Notes under the pieces: generated by a model
What the model saw: the letters and a program-made list of their open reading frames with translations, nothing else
The model's database searches: none
Told to the model about the DNA's origin: nothing
Position numbers and translations under genes: made by a program
In this document: in pieces, positions 23,517 to 33,900 of the stretch
How positions within the stretch are numbered: position 1 is the stretch's first letter
Layout of the letters: each line of letters starts with the position of its first letter
DNA from: Toxorhynchites rutilus septentrionalis
Taxonomy: Eukaryota; Arthropoda; Insecta; Diptera; Culicidae
Direction of reading: 5' to 3'
Assembly: GCF_029784135.1 (NCBI RefSeq)
Contig: NC_073746.1
Coordinates: 166,524,825-166,588,824, forward strand
DNA: 64,000 nt

Positions 23517-24818
23517 CAGAGTGGCCATAATAAAATCTGTTTTTTGGTTTCAAAAAATCTTTTTATCTGAGTTTTTTCTCAGAAACTCTGTATCGAAATC
23601 CCTTTACGGTCGTTTGTCTCAACCACCACAGCAAAGAAGTATATTGCTATTTTCATTTATGCAACAATGTATCAGTTCATACTTTTTATAAACGAATTTT
23701 CATGTCTTGTGAACTTACTCACGGACCAAAACGGTAAATACTTATCAGAAGTATACAAAAAATAAAGGAATCTTGTTCATCTTTCATAATCTAACATCTC
23801 TGGTTTTCAAGTAAAAATGATTGCGACAGTACGACACACATGTCGAATTTGATACAACCGCAAAGGGTTAAATTTTTTATTTCAATTTTGAAGCATAATC
23901 TTAGCTTCAGTATCATTGATTGCCATAATTATTATGAATTTGACGATATTGATGGTATCCACTTACAAATTTTCATTCACTGTGTTTTAGTAGGAAAAAG
24001 ATAAACAGTGTTATTTATTTATAGGTAAAGGCGATTTTTTTTTATCCCATCTGACTTATTAGGCTCATTTAGCTATTCAGCTGTAACAGAGCCGAATTTA
24101 TTTGTGTACATTTTTATCTCACGATAAGTTTGTTGTATATTACACATTAGCCATTTTTTAGCGTAAGAGTATTCCTATTCTATCGATACATATGTCGCCT
24201 TTTTTTCGGCGTGAGAATATTCCTATTGTTCGAATGTTCACAGTTGGAATGAACACAGCGGGACTGTTGATATGAGCTCCATTGTTGTGTTATTAATAGT
24301 ACTTAATACTTAATAGTATTAATAGTAGTATACAGTGGTGTCGAGTGAAGCTTTTGCACCCGGGGCGGAAGACCCCACCCCCCGCCAGAAATAATATTTA
24401 TCCAATTTCTTCATATAAATTTCGTTCATTCTGCAACCCTAAAATCGTGCACCCGGGGGCTGTCCGCCCCCTCCACACCCCCAGTCGATGCCACTGGTTG
24501 TATAGCTAGCCGATGACGCAGACTTTTGCATCTTTTCGCCTTATATTGATCATGAGAAAGCAGTACTACTTGCTTCATATGAAGGCCAAAATGACTCTCA
24601 TTCAGACTGATTGGAATGGTATATGAATAAAATTGGTTAGTTGGAAAAAAAAAAATATTGATATCAAGCCATAACTAATATTGGATCATTATTATGAAAA
24701 ATCTGTAAATCTGTATGAAAACCTCAAAAATCTGTAATCTGTATCTACAGATTCTTGGTTTCAAAAAGTCTGAAAAATCTTTATAAATACAGATTATTCT
24801 GTAGCTATGGTAACCCTG
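23517..24818 (+). mobile_element. hAT-like non-autonomous element (copy 1) with exact 8-bp TSD
   Basis: CTCAGGAG occurs at 23509-23516 and again at 24819-24826, duplicating the mariner target. Ends are CAGAGTGGCCAT on the left and, inverted, CAGGGTTACCAT on the right. An 8-bp duplication and CAG-type ends suggest a hAT superfamily relationship. There is no transposase frame. The element holds a smaller insertion region (about 24024-24496) absent from copy 2 at 7608-10349. Confidence 0.85.
24333..24496. mobile_element. Short GC-rich MITE with 8-bp imperfect TSD
   Basis: Inverted ends CAGTGGTGTCGA and CGATGCCACTG enclose 164 bp with C/G-rich blocks (cccggggcgg, ggggctgtccgccccc). It is flanked by GTAGTATA (24325-24332) and GTTGTATA (24497-24504), an 8-bp duplication with one mismatch. 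Its small size suggests a non-autonomous hAT-like element nested in copy 1. Confidence 0.7.
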
Positions 24819-25022
24819 CTCAGGAGTGTGGTTATGGAACCACGTTTCATCTATTGTCACAAAACGTCGAAAGAAGTCCACTCGATTACGCTTCAACAAC
24901 ACCAAACCGACTGTTGAATCATCAACGCGTCGCTGTTTTTGGTCGACGGTCAGCAAACGCGGCACCCATCGCACGGATAGCTTTTTCATGTCCAAAATGT
25001 CTTGCGAAATGTATCCCACTCG

Positions 25023-25147
25023 TGGAGGCGATCTGGCGTAGTGGTAACATCCCTCTCACGCAGAGATTACGAGTTCAATTCTCACTCCCGACATTCTTCC
25101 AAAAATGGAAGTAAAAGTGACGAACCAGTCACTATAATAGAGAAAAA
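25023..25147 (+). mobile_element. tRNA-derived SINE with 16-bp TSD
   Basis: GGAGGCGATCTGGCGTAGTGG-type head, box B GAGTTCAATTC, body and A-rich tail as in 1771-1931. AAATGTATCCCACTCG (25007-25022) is repeated at 25148-25163. It interrupts the helix-turn-helix region of the mariner pseudogene. Confidence 0.92.
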
Positions 25148-25603
25148 AAATGTATCCCACTCGTTCTTTTGAAATGCCTACGGCCTTAGCTAACTCGCGT
25201 AACTTCACTTTACGATCGTTCAAAACGACTCGATGCACTTGTTTGCCGATTTCTGGATTCGTAGTCTCTTTTGGCCTTCCAGAGTGAGGTGCATCTGCGG
25301 TGCGGTACTATTGTTCTCGATGGAGCAGAAGTGGAATAACATTTCGTCAACCACTGCATTGATTGTTCAGGAGTTTTTCCCATCAAAAACAATACTTGAT
25401 CAAAATACGATATTCCTCTTTTTCCATTTTCTATACGAACACTCAGGTAGTGACACCTAAACAACTGTAGTCTGTGGACAAATAAACGAAATGACATGAA
25501 ACTTCATGCATAAACTAATGACAGATGAACCTCTCGAAATGAATCTTGTTCAGTTTTTTTAGTGGAGCCATCTGTTGAAAAATCCCGCGACTTTTCAGCC
25601 CAG

Positions 25604-28261
25604 TTTTATTGGTCAAAATCTGTTTAAACCTTGGGATATTATGGTGTAACTTTCCATGTAAATTTTGATTGTTTCCTGCTACCATTTATATGAAACACGA
25701 ATTGTGCACTTAACGTATCCATAGTCGATAGCGCACCATGATCGAATGAAATAGTTGAAGTACAGATACAGCACGATGGGATTGGCCCGCGTTTGAATTA
25801 CACAACATTGACTGCCAATTGTTTTAGACAAGTTGAATTACTCAATGTTTGCCCTAACGTTAGCACACAACATTGTTTTGTTACAAAACTCACAGTGTTC
25901 CATTCATTATTGAATTATCTTTTCTCGAAAACATGCATACAGCAAATTCGAACCGACCTTCTTCCAAAGTTAAACTCAATTAGCAACTCCATCTCAAAAA
26001 CAAACAGAGATCTAAATACAAACAATTCCGTGTCGAAAATTAGTCGCACGCTGATCTACACATTCCTCCAACCAAACCAACTAGACTAGAATTTGTACGT
26101 GTGCCCTGGGTCGAGTTTGACAGCTTAAGTGGCCGCGCTCTGACCGAACACAACAACCACTGTGAAGTGTAAAAATTTGTCAAAAACCATGCACTCGTTG
26201 TGGCTCTAGTCGAGTGGTGCCAAAACGAGCGCTACATATTAATTTTCTGAGCAAATAGCAACTTTTTGCGTTACGCCGGGGCACGTTTCGCAGCGCGGTC
26301 ATGTTGACGTTGAGCCGCAAAGTTCGCCGTGCGTTGTCACCAACCTCCCAACTACACAATGGCTAATCCTAGCACTGGAAATTAGTTTTTCAGGCCGAGT
26401 GCATGAAGTGGACAGAGGGAAAGGGCGTACGCACATGAGTAACTAGACCCGGGCATTCGAGAGGGAACGGAAGAGTAGCAGCGGTGTGGGCGTTTTCTCA
26501 CGGTTCGGCAGTGGCGGCGGCCAGTTCAATCATATATTTATGAGCTTCGTTATGTCGAACCGTGTGTCGGAGTGCCTCGAGTGTTCTCACAAAGGATTGT
26601 TTCCGCTTCGTGTGTTCGAGGCTGAGCGGGTCGGAAGTGCTTATTTGAGGACACCTTTGCGGTCGTATCCGGCGTGACAATAGCAGCATAGGGGAAGGCG
26701 ACTGAGAAACTGTCTCATGAATGGGGTCGGACTGCTCTTTTGGTGTGGAGCGAGATGAAGTTTTTGCTCTACAATGTGGAGTGTGCGGAAATGCAGAAAA
26801 AAAACTTTCTGAATTGATATAATTGAATCTGATGGGTTGTCTGCGAGAGTCTTCTTTTTTTTGGAAACGTGGCAGTGGACTAAAATTGAATGGCTGCGTT
26901 TAATATTGTCTCTGTGAAAGAATTCTACATGAGATCTACATAATTCTGACAATTTTATATCACCATTAGGCGATGGTTCGAGGGGGTCCGTGTACCCGAA
27001 CATTGGACATGACTTCTTTTCCATACAATATATCAGACCAGATAGTTAGAATTTCAAATGAAATTTCAGGGAACAAGTATTGAAATATAGAGGAACTGCG
27101 AGTAATACGAACAAGTTAAGAAAGACTGCGATTATATCTTTGGAAATTTAAGTTTTTCCATATCATAACCCTTCATGGTCATATTAAATTTGTGCAGGAA
27201 TGTCGTACTGGTCGGAATTATTTAGAAAAAGAAAATGAAGTGATAACTTGTAAGATTATGGAAAATTTTCGGAAAACGCGTGGAAATTCGGTCTTGATAT
27301 TGTTCGCGCCCGACTCGACCGCTCCGGAATGACGTCATCGTTGCACGCATTGAGCGCATGCGCGGGACATGCATCACCGACATCACCATGCACCGACGAA
27401 CCAATATTCATCGCTAACACTACCCGTTCACAACTACATAAAAAGAGGTGGCGGTCGAGAGCTTGTTCATTCTGTTTTTACACGTTATATTGTAACATCG
27501 TCAAATAAACCACTAGTTGGAAGAAAAGTGTTTGACTTCCAAGTGCACTCTTGCCTTCCGAATAAACCTTCGCACCATCGATATCTGGCTAGTAGACTGC
27601 TGTGGAAACCAATACCTGCCTTTCTCAAGGCGGAAGAAAGAGTTAATTTCCACACAGTTGAAACGTTCTTCCCGCTTTACAGTCCACTGCCTTGGCGCTG
27701 AGGAACGCGCCAACAGATATAATACTGCTACGATTATTTTATTTGGACTGACTGATTCTCACAAATGCTTTAGCTTTTGTAATTCTTCTTTTTTTAAAGT
27801 GTGTGTGTTTTTTATAACATACGCAGTATTTTTTTTGTATAAATTTTTTTAGGATCTACTTCAATTAGGTATTTTATAAATTGCGAATAGGATAACAAAT
27901 TTCTGCCATTAACACATATTGCATAGCACATTTCCTTATTCTATTTTAGAGGCGAATAAGCTGTAAAGTTTAAAGCTTCTTTAAAACAAAACAAAAAACA
28001 ATTAACTCAATCTTTTCAATGAACACATCTTTCTATGAACACAATGCTTTCACTAAGCGGTGTGTGCAATGAGCACAGCAACAACATTCCCAAATAAACT
28101 TTCAGCGTCAACACCATATTAGCTCATTACTGACTAAAGTACGACTGAATTTTGATTATTTTGTTGTCTTTTGCTTACATAATCCCCGTTTTTGCGATTG
28201 TTGCATTTTAACGTATATGCGAGTAAAATCGACCTCTTTTATTCATTACATTGTTCACTTG
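25604..28261. other. No recognisable gene; GC-richer block at 26085-26760
   Basis: The middle part (26085-26760) has higher GC and many CpG-containing words, and could be a host regulatory or untranslated region, but no long frame, donor/acceptor pair or domain supports this. The rest is AT-rich. A repeat edge at about 27950-27990 (ttagaggcgaataagctg, tttaaagcttctttaaa) is a copy of the short motif also found at 11515, 41010 and 46930. Confidence 0.35.
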
Positions 28262-29081
28262 GCTGTCATACAAATGAAACACAAATTTCTACATTACTCG
28301 AGAATTAATCAAGCAAATGTAACCAAATAAGGCATATGGAGGTTTTAGGGTGCAAAAAATGTTTCTATGGTGATTAGATACTGCTTCCCCCTCACTTAGG
28401 GGACGGGGGGGGGGGGTGTGTCTGTCATACAAATGAAACACAAATTTCTACATTACTCGAGAATTGATCAAGCAAATGCAGCCAAATTAGGCATATGGAG
28501 GTTTTTGGGTGCAAAAAATGTTTCTATGGTGGTTAGACACTCCACCCCCTCTCTAAGGGGGGGGATGTCATACAAATGAAACACAAATTTCTACATTACT
28601 CGAGAACTAATCAAGCAAATGAAACCAAAATAGGCATATGGATGTTTTATGGTGCAATAAATGTTTCTATGGTGGTTAGATACTCATCCCCTTCTCTTTG
28701 GGGAGGGTGGGGGTTATGCTGCCGTACAAATGAAAAACAAATTTCTGCATTACTCGAAAACTAATCAAGCAAATGGAGCCAAATTTGGCATGTGAAGATT
28801 TTAGGGGGCACGAAACGTTTCTGTGGTGAATGGAAACTTGAATAATCTTGAACGAGAATTGTGTCTGAAAATAATCTGATATTATAATGATGAGTTTTGG
28901 TATAAGTACTAGGAATTTTTTAGTAAAAGGCAAATTCAACGGGGTCGATTAGAAGATCAATCAATGAACAGTTTTGCGATTGGACACATGAAATTGCGCT
29001 TAGTAAGAAAACGTGAATGTTTGAAGGTATTGATAACGGAAAACAAATTATGAGCGAGACGAAGTTTGCCGGGTCAGCTAG
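28262..29081 (+). mobile_element. Helitron-like element, 5'-truncated
   Basis: This ends GTTTGCCGGGTCAGCTAG|T (CTAG at 29078-29081) and matches, in opposite orientation, the 3' half of 4004-5456. About four tandem units of 140-160 bp (acaaatgaaacacaaatttc, cattactcgaga, caagcaaatg, atggaggttt) occupy 28262-28810. The TC-start end is missing. The uninterrupted sequence ataagtactaggaatttt near 28901-28918 serves as an empty site for the insertion at 29900. Confidence 0.75.
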
Positions 29082-29714
29082 TAACGATATAAAAATGTTG
29101 GTCGGGTTTAGTGTAGTTTTTGAAACTACTTTTCGATTGACGGTGCGATAATTATTTATTGAATTATTCATTATCTTCATTCATTCTTTATTGAAACAAA
29201 AACCTCTCTGTATTGACCGTTCCTACAGGAACATTATAGGGATCAAATGAAAGCTGGTTGATAATGTTAAATGGATCTTCTATCGATTTAGTTGTAAAAC
29301 AATTGTATTAGTCCACAAAAACTTTGAAAAGAACGGAAAGAAAGCGATTTTTAATTTATTTCCGATGTTTTTGTCCACTACATCCACACACGGAAGAACA
29401 AATGTGTTCAGAAAATATTTCGAAAAGCTTTTAGTTTAACCTTTGAATTTATGTACATCCAATCTCCTTACGTTGATTTTTCACGAAGCTACAGCATTTT
29501 AAAAATTACCTAAAAATTTCGACTTCGAACTAAGTTGAATTTGTAATTTTAAATCTTACTGCAGAACATTTTCAATTTTTTTAAGTTGGTGCTACTGTTA
29601 ATATTTTTAATGTCAATTTTGAGCGCGATCTGTCATCTTGTTTGTTTACAGTGTCATTAAGAACCAGTTAACTTTTTTCTGCTCGGTGATTTTTGATATT
29701 GTTTCTATTGGTAT
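29082..29714. other. No recognisable feature
   Basis: AT-rich spacer between two Helitron-like copies; no frame or repeat identified with confidence. Confidence 0.4.
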
Positions 29715-29762
29715 ATAAAGACAGCCATAAATCGGAATTGTCCGATTTATGGCTGTCTTTAT
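29715..29762. repeat. Perfect 22-bp hairpin with 4-nt loop
   Basis: The arm ATAAAGACAGCCATAAATCG (continuing GA) is followed by the loop ATTG and its exact reverse complement. Only the right arm belongs to the Helitron-like family (compare 4300-4335, minus strand); the left arm is an extra inverted copy, as produced by a snap-back event at the element edge. Confidence 0.9.
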
Positions 29763-29899
29763 TCTATCATATTTTCAGAATCAAACATTTATTCCATGTA
29801 AAGCAGAAACATGTTATTTGCAAATGGTTCAAAACATCATGAACGAGGATTGTGTTTGAAAATAATCTGATATTATAATGACGAGTTTTGGTAGAAGTA

Positions 29900-30096
29900 C
29901 AGGTCGGACTCGATCATCCGGAATTTTAGACTCGATTATCCGGAGCATTTTTTTTTTATTTTCGAAAATTTTGAATAATTTGTATAATGATTCCATATTG
30001 AACAGTCAATATGGGTATCAAATGAAGGGCTTGACTAGTAGAACACAGGTATTTATAAGAAATGCAAATCCAAAATGGCCGCGTCCACAAAATGGC

Positions 30097-30137
<41 letters not shown>

Positions 30138-30404
30138 TCTTCTTCTTATATGGCACTAACGTTCCTAGAGGAACTCCGCCGTCTCAACGTAGTATTACTT
30201 GCGTCATTTTCATCAGTACTTAGTTGAGATTTCTATGCCAAATAACACGCCTTGAATGTATTCTGAGTGGCAAGCTCTAGAATACGCGTGACCACAGTGC
30301 AAGTCAGAGGAAATTTCTTTGAAGAAAAATTTCCCCGACCGAACGGGAATCGAACCCGAACCCCCTGCATGTTAGGTTTGACGCTAACCACTCGGCCACG
30401 GGAG

Positions 30405-30450
<46 letters not shown>

Positions 30451-31571
30451 TTTTTTTTTCAGAACCTCATTTATATGGGTATCAAATGAAAGTGCTCGAC
30501 AAGTAGAACATAGCAGGTCATGAAAAATCCAAACCCAAGATGGCCGCAGTTCCCAAATAACTAATTACTTTCTAAATAGTTTCATTCAGTTTGACCTGTT
30601 TGTACCTAACATTCTTCGGAATATTTTGATGATGTACTGTATTCCATTAGTCAAATCATTTCATTTGATACCGATATTGAGGGGATTGCGAAAGAATTCA
30701 TAGTCGACCATTTAGTGGCGGCGACCTTTTTGAATTTATGTTCTTTATCATGTTTGGTATTCTCCAAGTCAAGCCATTCAGCCATTTTTTAGCGGCTATC
30801 AATTTTCTATTTATGTGGGACAACCCTACAGACATTCAAATATACATACAAACAGGTCAAGCTGAATGAAACTATTTAGAAAGTAATTAATTATTTGGGA
30901 ACTGCGGCCATCTTGGATTTGGATTTTTCATAACCTGCTATGTTTTACTAGTCGAGCACTTTCATTTGATACCCATATTGATTAGGTTTTGAAAAAAATA
31001 TATATGGCGCCATTTTGTGGTAGCGGCCATTTTGGATTTGCATTCTTCATGAATAACTGTGTTCTACTAGTCAATCCCTTTCATTTGATATACATATTGA
31101 TGGGTCCTGAGAAAATATGTAATCCGCCATTTTGTAGCGGCCGCCATTTTGGATTTACTTTTTTTTTATAAATAAATATAACCTACTAATCAAGACCTTT
31201 CATTTGATACTCATATTGATGGAGTTTTGAAAAAATATATATGTCACCATTTTGTAGCGGCCGTCGTCTTGAATGTTCAAGATTTTGTAAGACGCAGTTT
31301 TATAATGACACCAGAGATAAAGATGTGTTCCAAAATTCAGATCAAACGGTCAACAGGAAGGAGGTTAAATTTCTATCAATGTGGTACAGCGCTACAGACA
31401 AAGTAACAAAGTTACAAAGTTACAAAGTCACAAACATACACACGTGTCCAAGCAAGATAACACTCTTTAATAAATAAGTACAAATCATAATTATATTACG
31501 TTTACCGAGAGAAAAATCGTTTTTTCATGAATCGATTATCCGGAGTGAAAAAAAAATCAATAATCGCCCTG
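29900..31571. mobile_element. pogo-type 1.67-kb palindromic (fold-back) element
   Basis: Ends CAGGTCGGACTCGATC and, inverted, CAGGGCGATTATTGAT, with TA duplication at 29898-29899 and 31572-31573. Two long arms mirror each other around about 30720: for example tatgggtatcaaatgaaagt (30474 on) versus its inverse near 30950-30980, and the paired aaatggcgccatatatat / atatatatggcgccatttt segments. Within each arm, units containing gcggccattttggattt and tcatttgatacccatattga are repeated. No transposase frame. The SINE 30136-30405 sits in the left arm. Confidence 0.85.
30136..30405 (-). mobile_element. tRNA-derived SINE (Feilai-like), inside an AT microsatellite
   Basis: On the minus strand the head reads GCTCCCGTGGCCGAGTGGTT with box A (TGGCCGAGTGG) and box B (GGTTCGATTCC), both near consensus for pol III promoters. 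A roughly 200-bp non-tRNA body follows, ending in AAG repeats. TA-dinucleotide runs flank it on both sides (30102-30135 and 30408-30440), the likely target duplication. The head could be mistaken for a tRNA gene, but the attached body and tail show a SINE. The family name is my inference from Aedes biology. Confidence 0.82.
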
Positions 31572-32311
31572 TACTAAGAATTTTATAGTAAAAGGTAATT
31601 TCAAAGGGTCGATTAGAAGATCAACCAATGAACAGTTCTGCGATTGAACCCATGAACGTGCGCTCAGTAAGAAAACTTGATTGTTTGAAGGTGTTGATAA
31701 CAAAAAAAATACGGGTGGGTAATGTCGAGGACATAACCGAAGTGACGTAGGACTGTACACTGGCCTTTGTTAATTAGGGTTTTAAATATATTGTTTTATT
31801 TTTGTCATAAATTTGGGTTTAGGAAAACCATCCAATGTCGTTCGATATAAAAGAATACAAACACACCTAGGGTAACGATCTTATTACATGCAAGAATTTT
31901 ATTCGTCACATTTTTCACTAGGTTCACTGATTCCACTAGTGATTTGGCGGATACAGGATATCCGCCCAGTTTCGACACCGGATATTCGGTTCTTTAATAG
32001 CGAATGCGAAGCTATAAGAAATTACAGGCATACATGAAACAATAATTTGTTTAATTTCAGGAAGAAAAATACTCCTGGCCGCCATAGCAAATGTTTTAAT
32101 CGATTTTTTTTCGAATTTCTAGAGCACAGATCCCAGAATTACACCGACTGCCCATATCAAACTGTCCTTAACCAACTTTTTACGCAAAAATTACAGTTGT
32201 TGGATATCAGAGCCCGAAAAAAAATCAAAGTATAGAATAATACATTAGCATAACGACCATTGTTGATTTTTTCATATTTTCACCAAAGCACTCAAAAGCA
32301 CTAGGGTTTTC

Positions 32312-32744
32312 GGTACTTTCGTATTAGCGTCACCGGAGCCGAAAAACAATAGATAGCAATTTCATTGTACACACTGGCACTCAGATATGCCGTCGGAAGT
32401 GGCGGCCTTTCGAAAGCAAACCTGTGTTCCATCGATTGCCCGGTTAGTTTGAAACATAGGAGACGATCCTTTAGTTAGATCCGACCGAGCGTTAGCGAGC
32501 GTCGGACGGCATACATTTGCCCGGTTAATTTTTGCACTGAAATATAAATGATATATTTCAAAGCAAAACTTAACCGGGCAAATGCATTACGCATCCCAAA
32601 TACGCATTTTCGTAGCACTAAAAAATGACAAAACACTGCGTACAACAAGGCAACAACAATACAAATAATATTTGAATGCCAGTGCGAACAATAAAAATGC
32701 TATCTATTGTATTTCGGCTCCGGTGACGCTAATACGAATGTACC
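32312..32744. mobile_element. Fold-back MITE with exact 8-bp TSD
   Basis: GGGTTTTC is duplicated exactly at 32304-32311 and 32745-32752. The ends are inverted over about 65 bp, starting GGTACWTTCGTATTAGCGTC and including accggagccgaaa and caatagatagca. A second inner hairpin lies at about 32514-32585 (tttgcccggttaa … ttaaccgggcaaa). It is 433 bp with no frame. An 8-bp duplication is compatible with hAT or P superfamily mobilisation. Confidence 0.9.
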
Positions 32745-32977
32745 GGGTTTTCTGTTCAACTTGCAACAAACAGTTTGACACGAACAGCGCTAACGTATTA
32801 TTTATACACCCTTAGTGCAGATAAAAGCTTGTGTGGAGAAAATAAACGCTAACTCTTAATTTTGTCATTAAAAATCTTGGAAAAGACTATTTACCGACCA
32901 CTGCCGTTTAGCGAAATTATGATGAAAATTTAATACGCAGATGCTTTCTCCCAAAGCTCAAAATACTCAAACGAGAG

Positions 32978-33235
32978 TCAAACGACATGCATTCTCTGAG
33001 TGAGACGATGATCTTCCCTTCCATCTGAAGCGACGCTTCCATCGATTCCAATATACCATGGATGGCGGTTAGGCTGCCGTGTTCCGCATCTCAATAGAGA
33101 TTCCTGTCCCTTCTTCAGCGGCTTCGCACTGCATAAACTGTCTGCAAGTGTTCCGACATCTCGTGTGCTCAATATAGCTGCTCCTCGGTGCATTTTCTGC
33201 TTGGCGTCCGGCGATAGAATGAAGCCAAGCACCAT
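32978..33235 (-). CDS. Unassigned 85-codon frame
   Basis: An ATG-started minus-strand frame with GC-rich third positions unlike its neighbourhood. The residues show no motif I know (KPLKKGQESLLRCGTRQ, HPWYIGIDGSVASDG). It lies within the GACGTAG-type element, directly before the Helitron fragment, so it may be captured exon DNA or chance. No function is assigned. Confidence 0.2.
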   Translation of the reverse strand: MVLGFILSPDAKQKMHRGAAILSTRDVGTLADSLCSAKPLKKGQESLLRCGTRQPNRHPWYIGIDGSVASDGREDHRLTQRMHVV

Positions 33236-33249
33236 TATCGCTCTCTTTA

Positions 33250-33900
33250 TCTTATATATAAAATTCTCGTGTCACGATGTTCGTGGTCAAACTTCTTCGA
33301 AACGGCTCGACCGATTTTAATGATATTATACTCAAAAAACTTGGTAGGCATGAGAATAGGTCGTAAACTATATATGATACCGCTAGGATACCTATTACTT
33401 TATATTTGATACCGATTAGGGTGGTCCCATGCAAATCTGAATAACATAGTTTTCGTTTTTTTTTTTTTGCATAAATTTGGCTTGAAAAAAAACTTATAAC
33501 CATATATAACCAATTTTCAACCTCATCTCCTTTTTTTATCGCGATATATGTATTTTTATATAAACGATACCAAATAATTGATTCGTCGTTCGTTTTTTAA
33601 ACAGGACGAATTTATTTACGTTGTTTAATGCCAGATGGCACTTCGTCCTCTTCATCGAATTTCACCCTACACATACGCAAGTAACCTCTATTCGACTAAA
33701 ACTAGGAATATCGCCGGCGTGCTGGAAGCCGTTTTGGATGAGCACAATGAAATATTGAAATTATTCTAATCACACCCATGCTCGGAATGCAAAATAACAA
33801 TCACGCTATTGTCGTCAATACTGATAAAAAACCGATTGAAGAGCACGTGTGTAGATCCAATGCGCCACAGTTACTTTAATTATTAGGAATATCATTACTC
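33250..33900 (+). pseudogene. Helitron 5' end and Rep/helicase fragment, degenerate
   Basis: It begins A|TCTTATATATAAAATTCTCG, the same 5' signature as 8105-9892, followed by a family-typical leader. At about 33716-33890 the translation, over two frames, reads VLEAVLDEHNEILKLF, then a shift, then NNNHAIVVNTDKKPIEEHV and CRSNAP. This resembles the region of insect Helitron proteins upstream of the Rep domain (…NxxxRLFK…ADKxPxGEHxRRFNAP). There is at least one stop and one frameshift; no Rep motifs or helicase remain. The 3' part seems lost. Confidence 0.6.

Larger units (their letters stand above)
23370..25427 (-). pseudogene. mariner transposase in three pieces
   Basis: The N-terminus starts at 25427 (MEKEEYRILIKYCFLMGKT; then CYSTSAPS). 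A short deletion and frameshift precede DAPHSGRPKETT; then VVLNDRKVKLRELAKAVGIS, the second helix-turn-helix, is cut by the SINE. After it come LSVRWVPRLLTVDQKQRRVDD and FVTIDETWFHNHTPEQ, which contains the first catalytic Asp. The hAT-like element then interrupts, and the last two catalytic residues are lost. The final 40 codons survive at 23490-23370 (YFEDLDVSYYRKGIEMLETR … stop). Clearly non-functional; related to mariner-clade (DD34D) transposases. Confidence 0.85.
23310..25603 (-). mobile_element. Degraded mariner element hosting two younger insertions
   Basis: The ends are inverted: left ATGGGCTGAAAAGTCCTGAG with TA nearby, right reverse-complement CTGGGCTGAAAAGTCGCGGG. The minus-strand transposase is broken into three pieces: N-terminal (25427 to 25148), middle (25022 to 24819) and C-terminal (about 23490 to 23370). 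A SINE (25023-25147) and a hAT-like element (23517-24818) separate them. Both insertions have exact target duplications, so they postdate this mariner. Confidence 0.85.

Noticed and set aside
17236..24818. Identical length (1302 bp) of the mariner, the hAT-like element, one DD37E copy and the other DD37E element
   Set aside because: They belong to different families with unrelated ends; about 1.3 kb is simply typical for Tc1-mariner elements and the hAT-like match is coincidence.
25023..25100. A second tRNA-like gene
   Set aside because: The same head is found with long A tails and exact target duplications at 1771-1931 and here, which identifies a SINE family.
28262..28810. A CRISPR-like array (regular direct repeats)
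   Set aside because: Units are 140-160 bp, degenerate over their whole length and lack unique spacers; they are a minisatellite in a Helitron-like element of a eukaryotic genome.
30333..30405. A tRNA gene on the minus strand
   Set aside because: Boxes A and B are good, but the sequence continues without a terminator into a repeated body with an AAG-type tail and sits in a TA-repeat target, so it is a SINE head.
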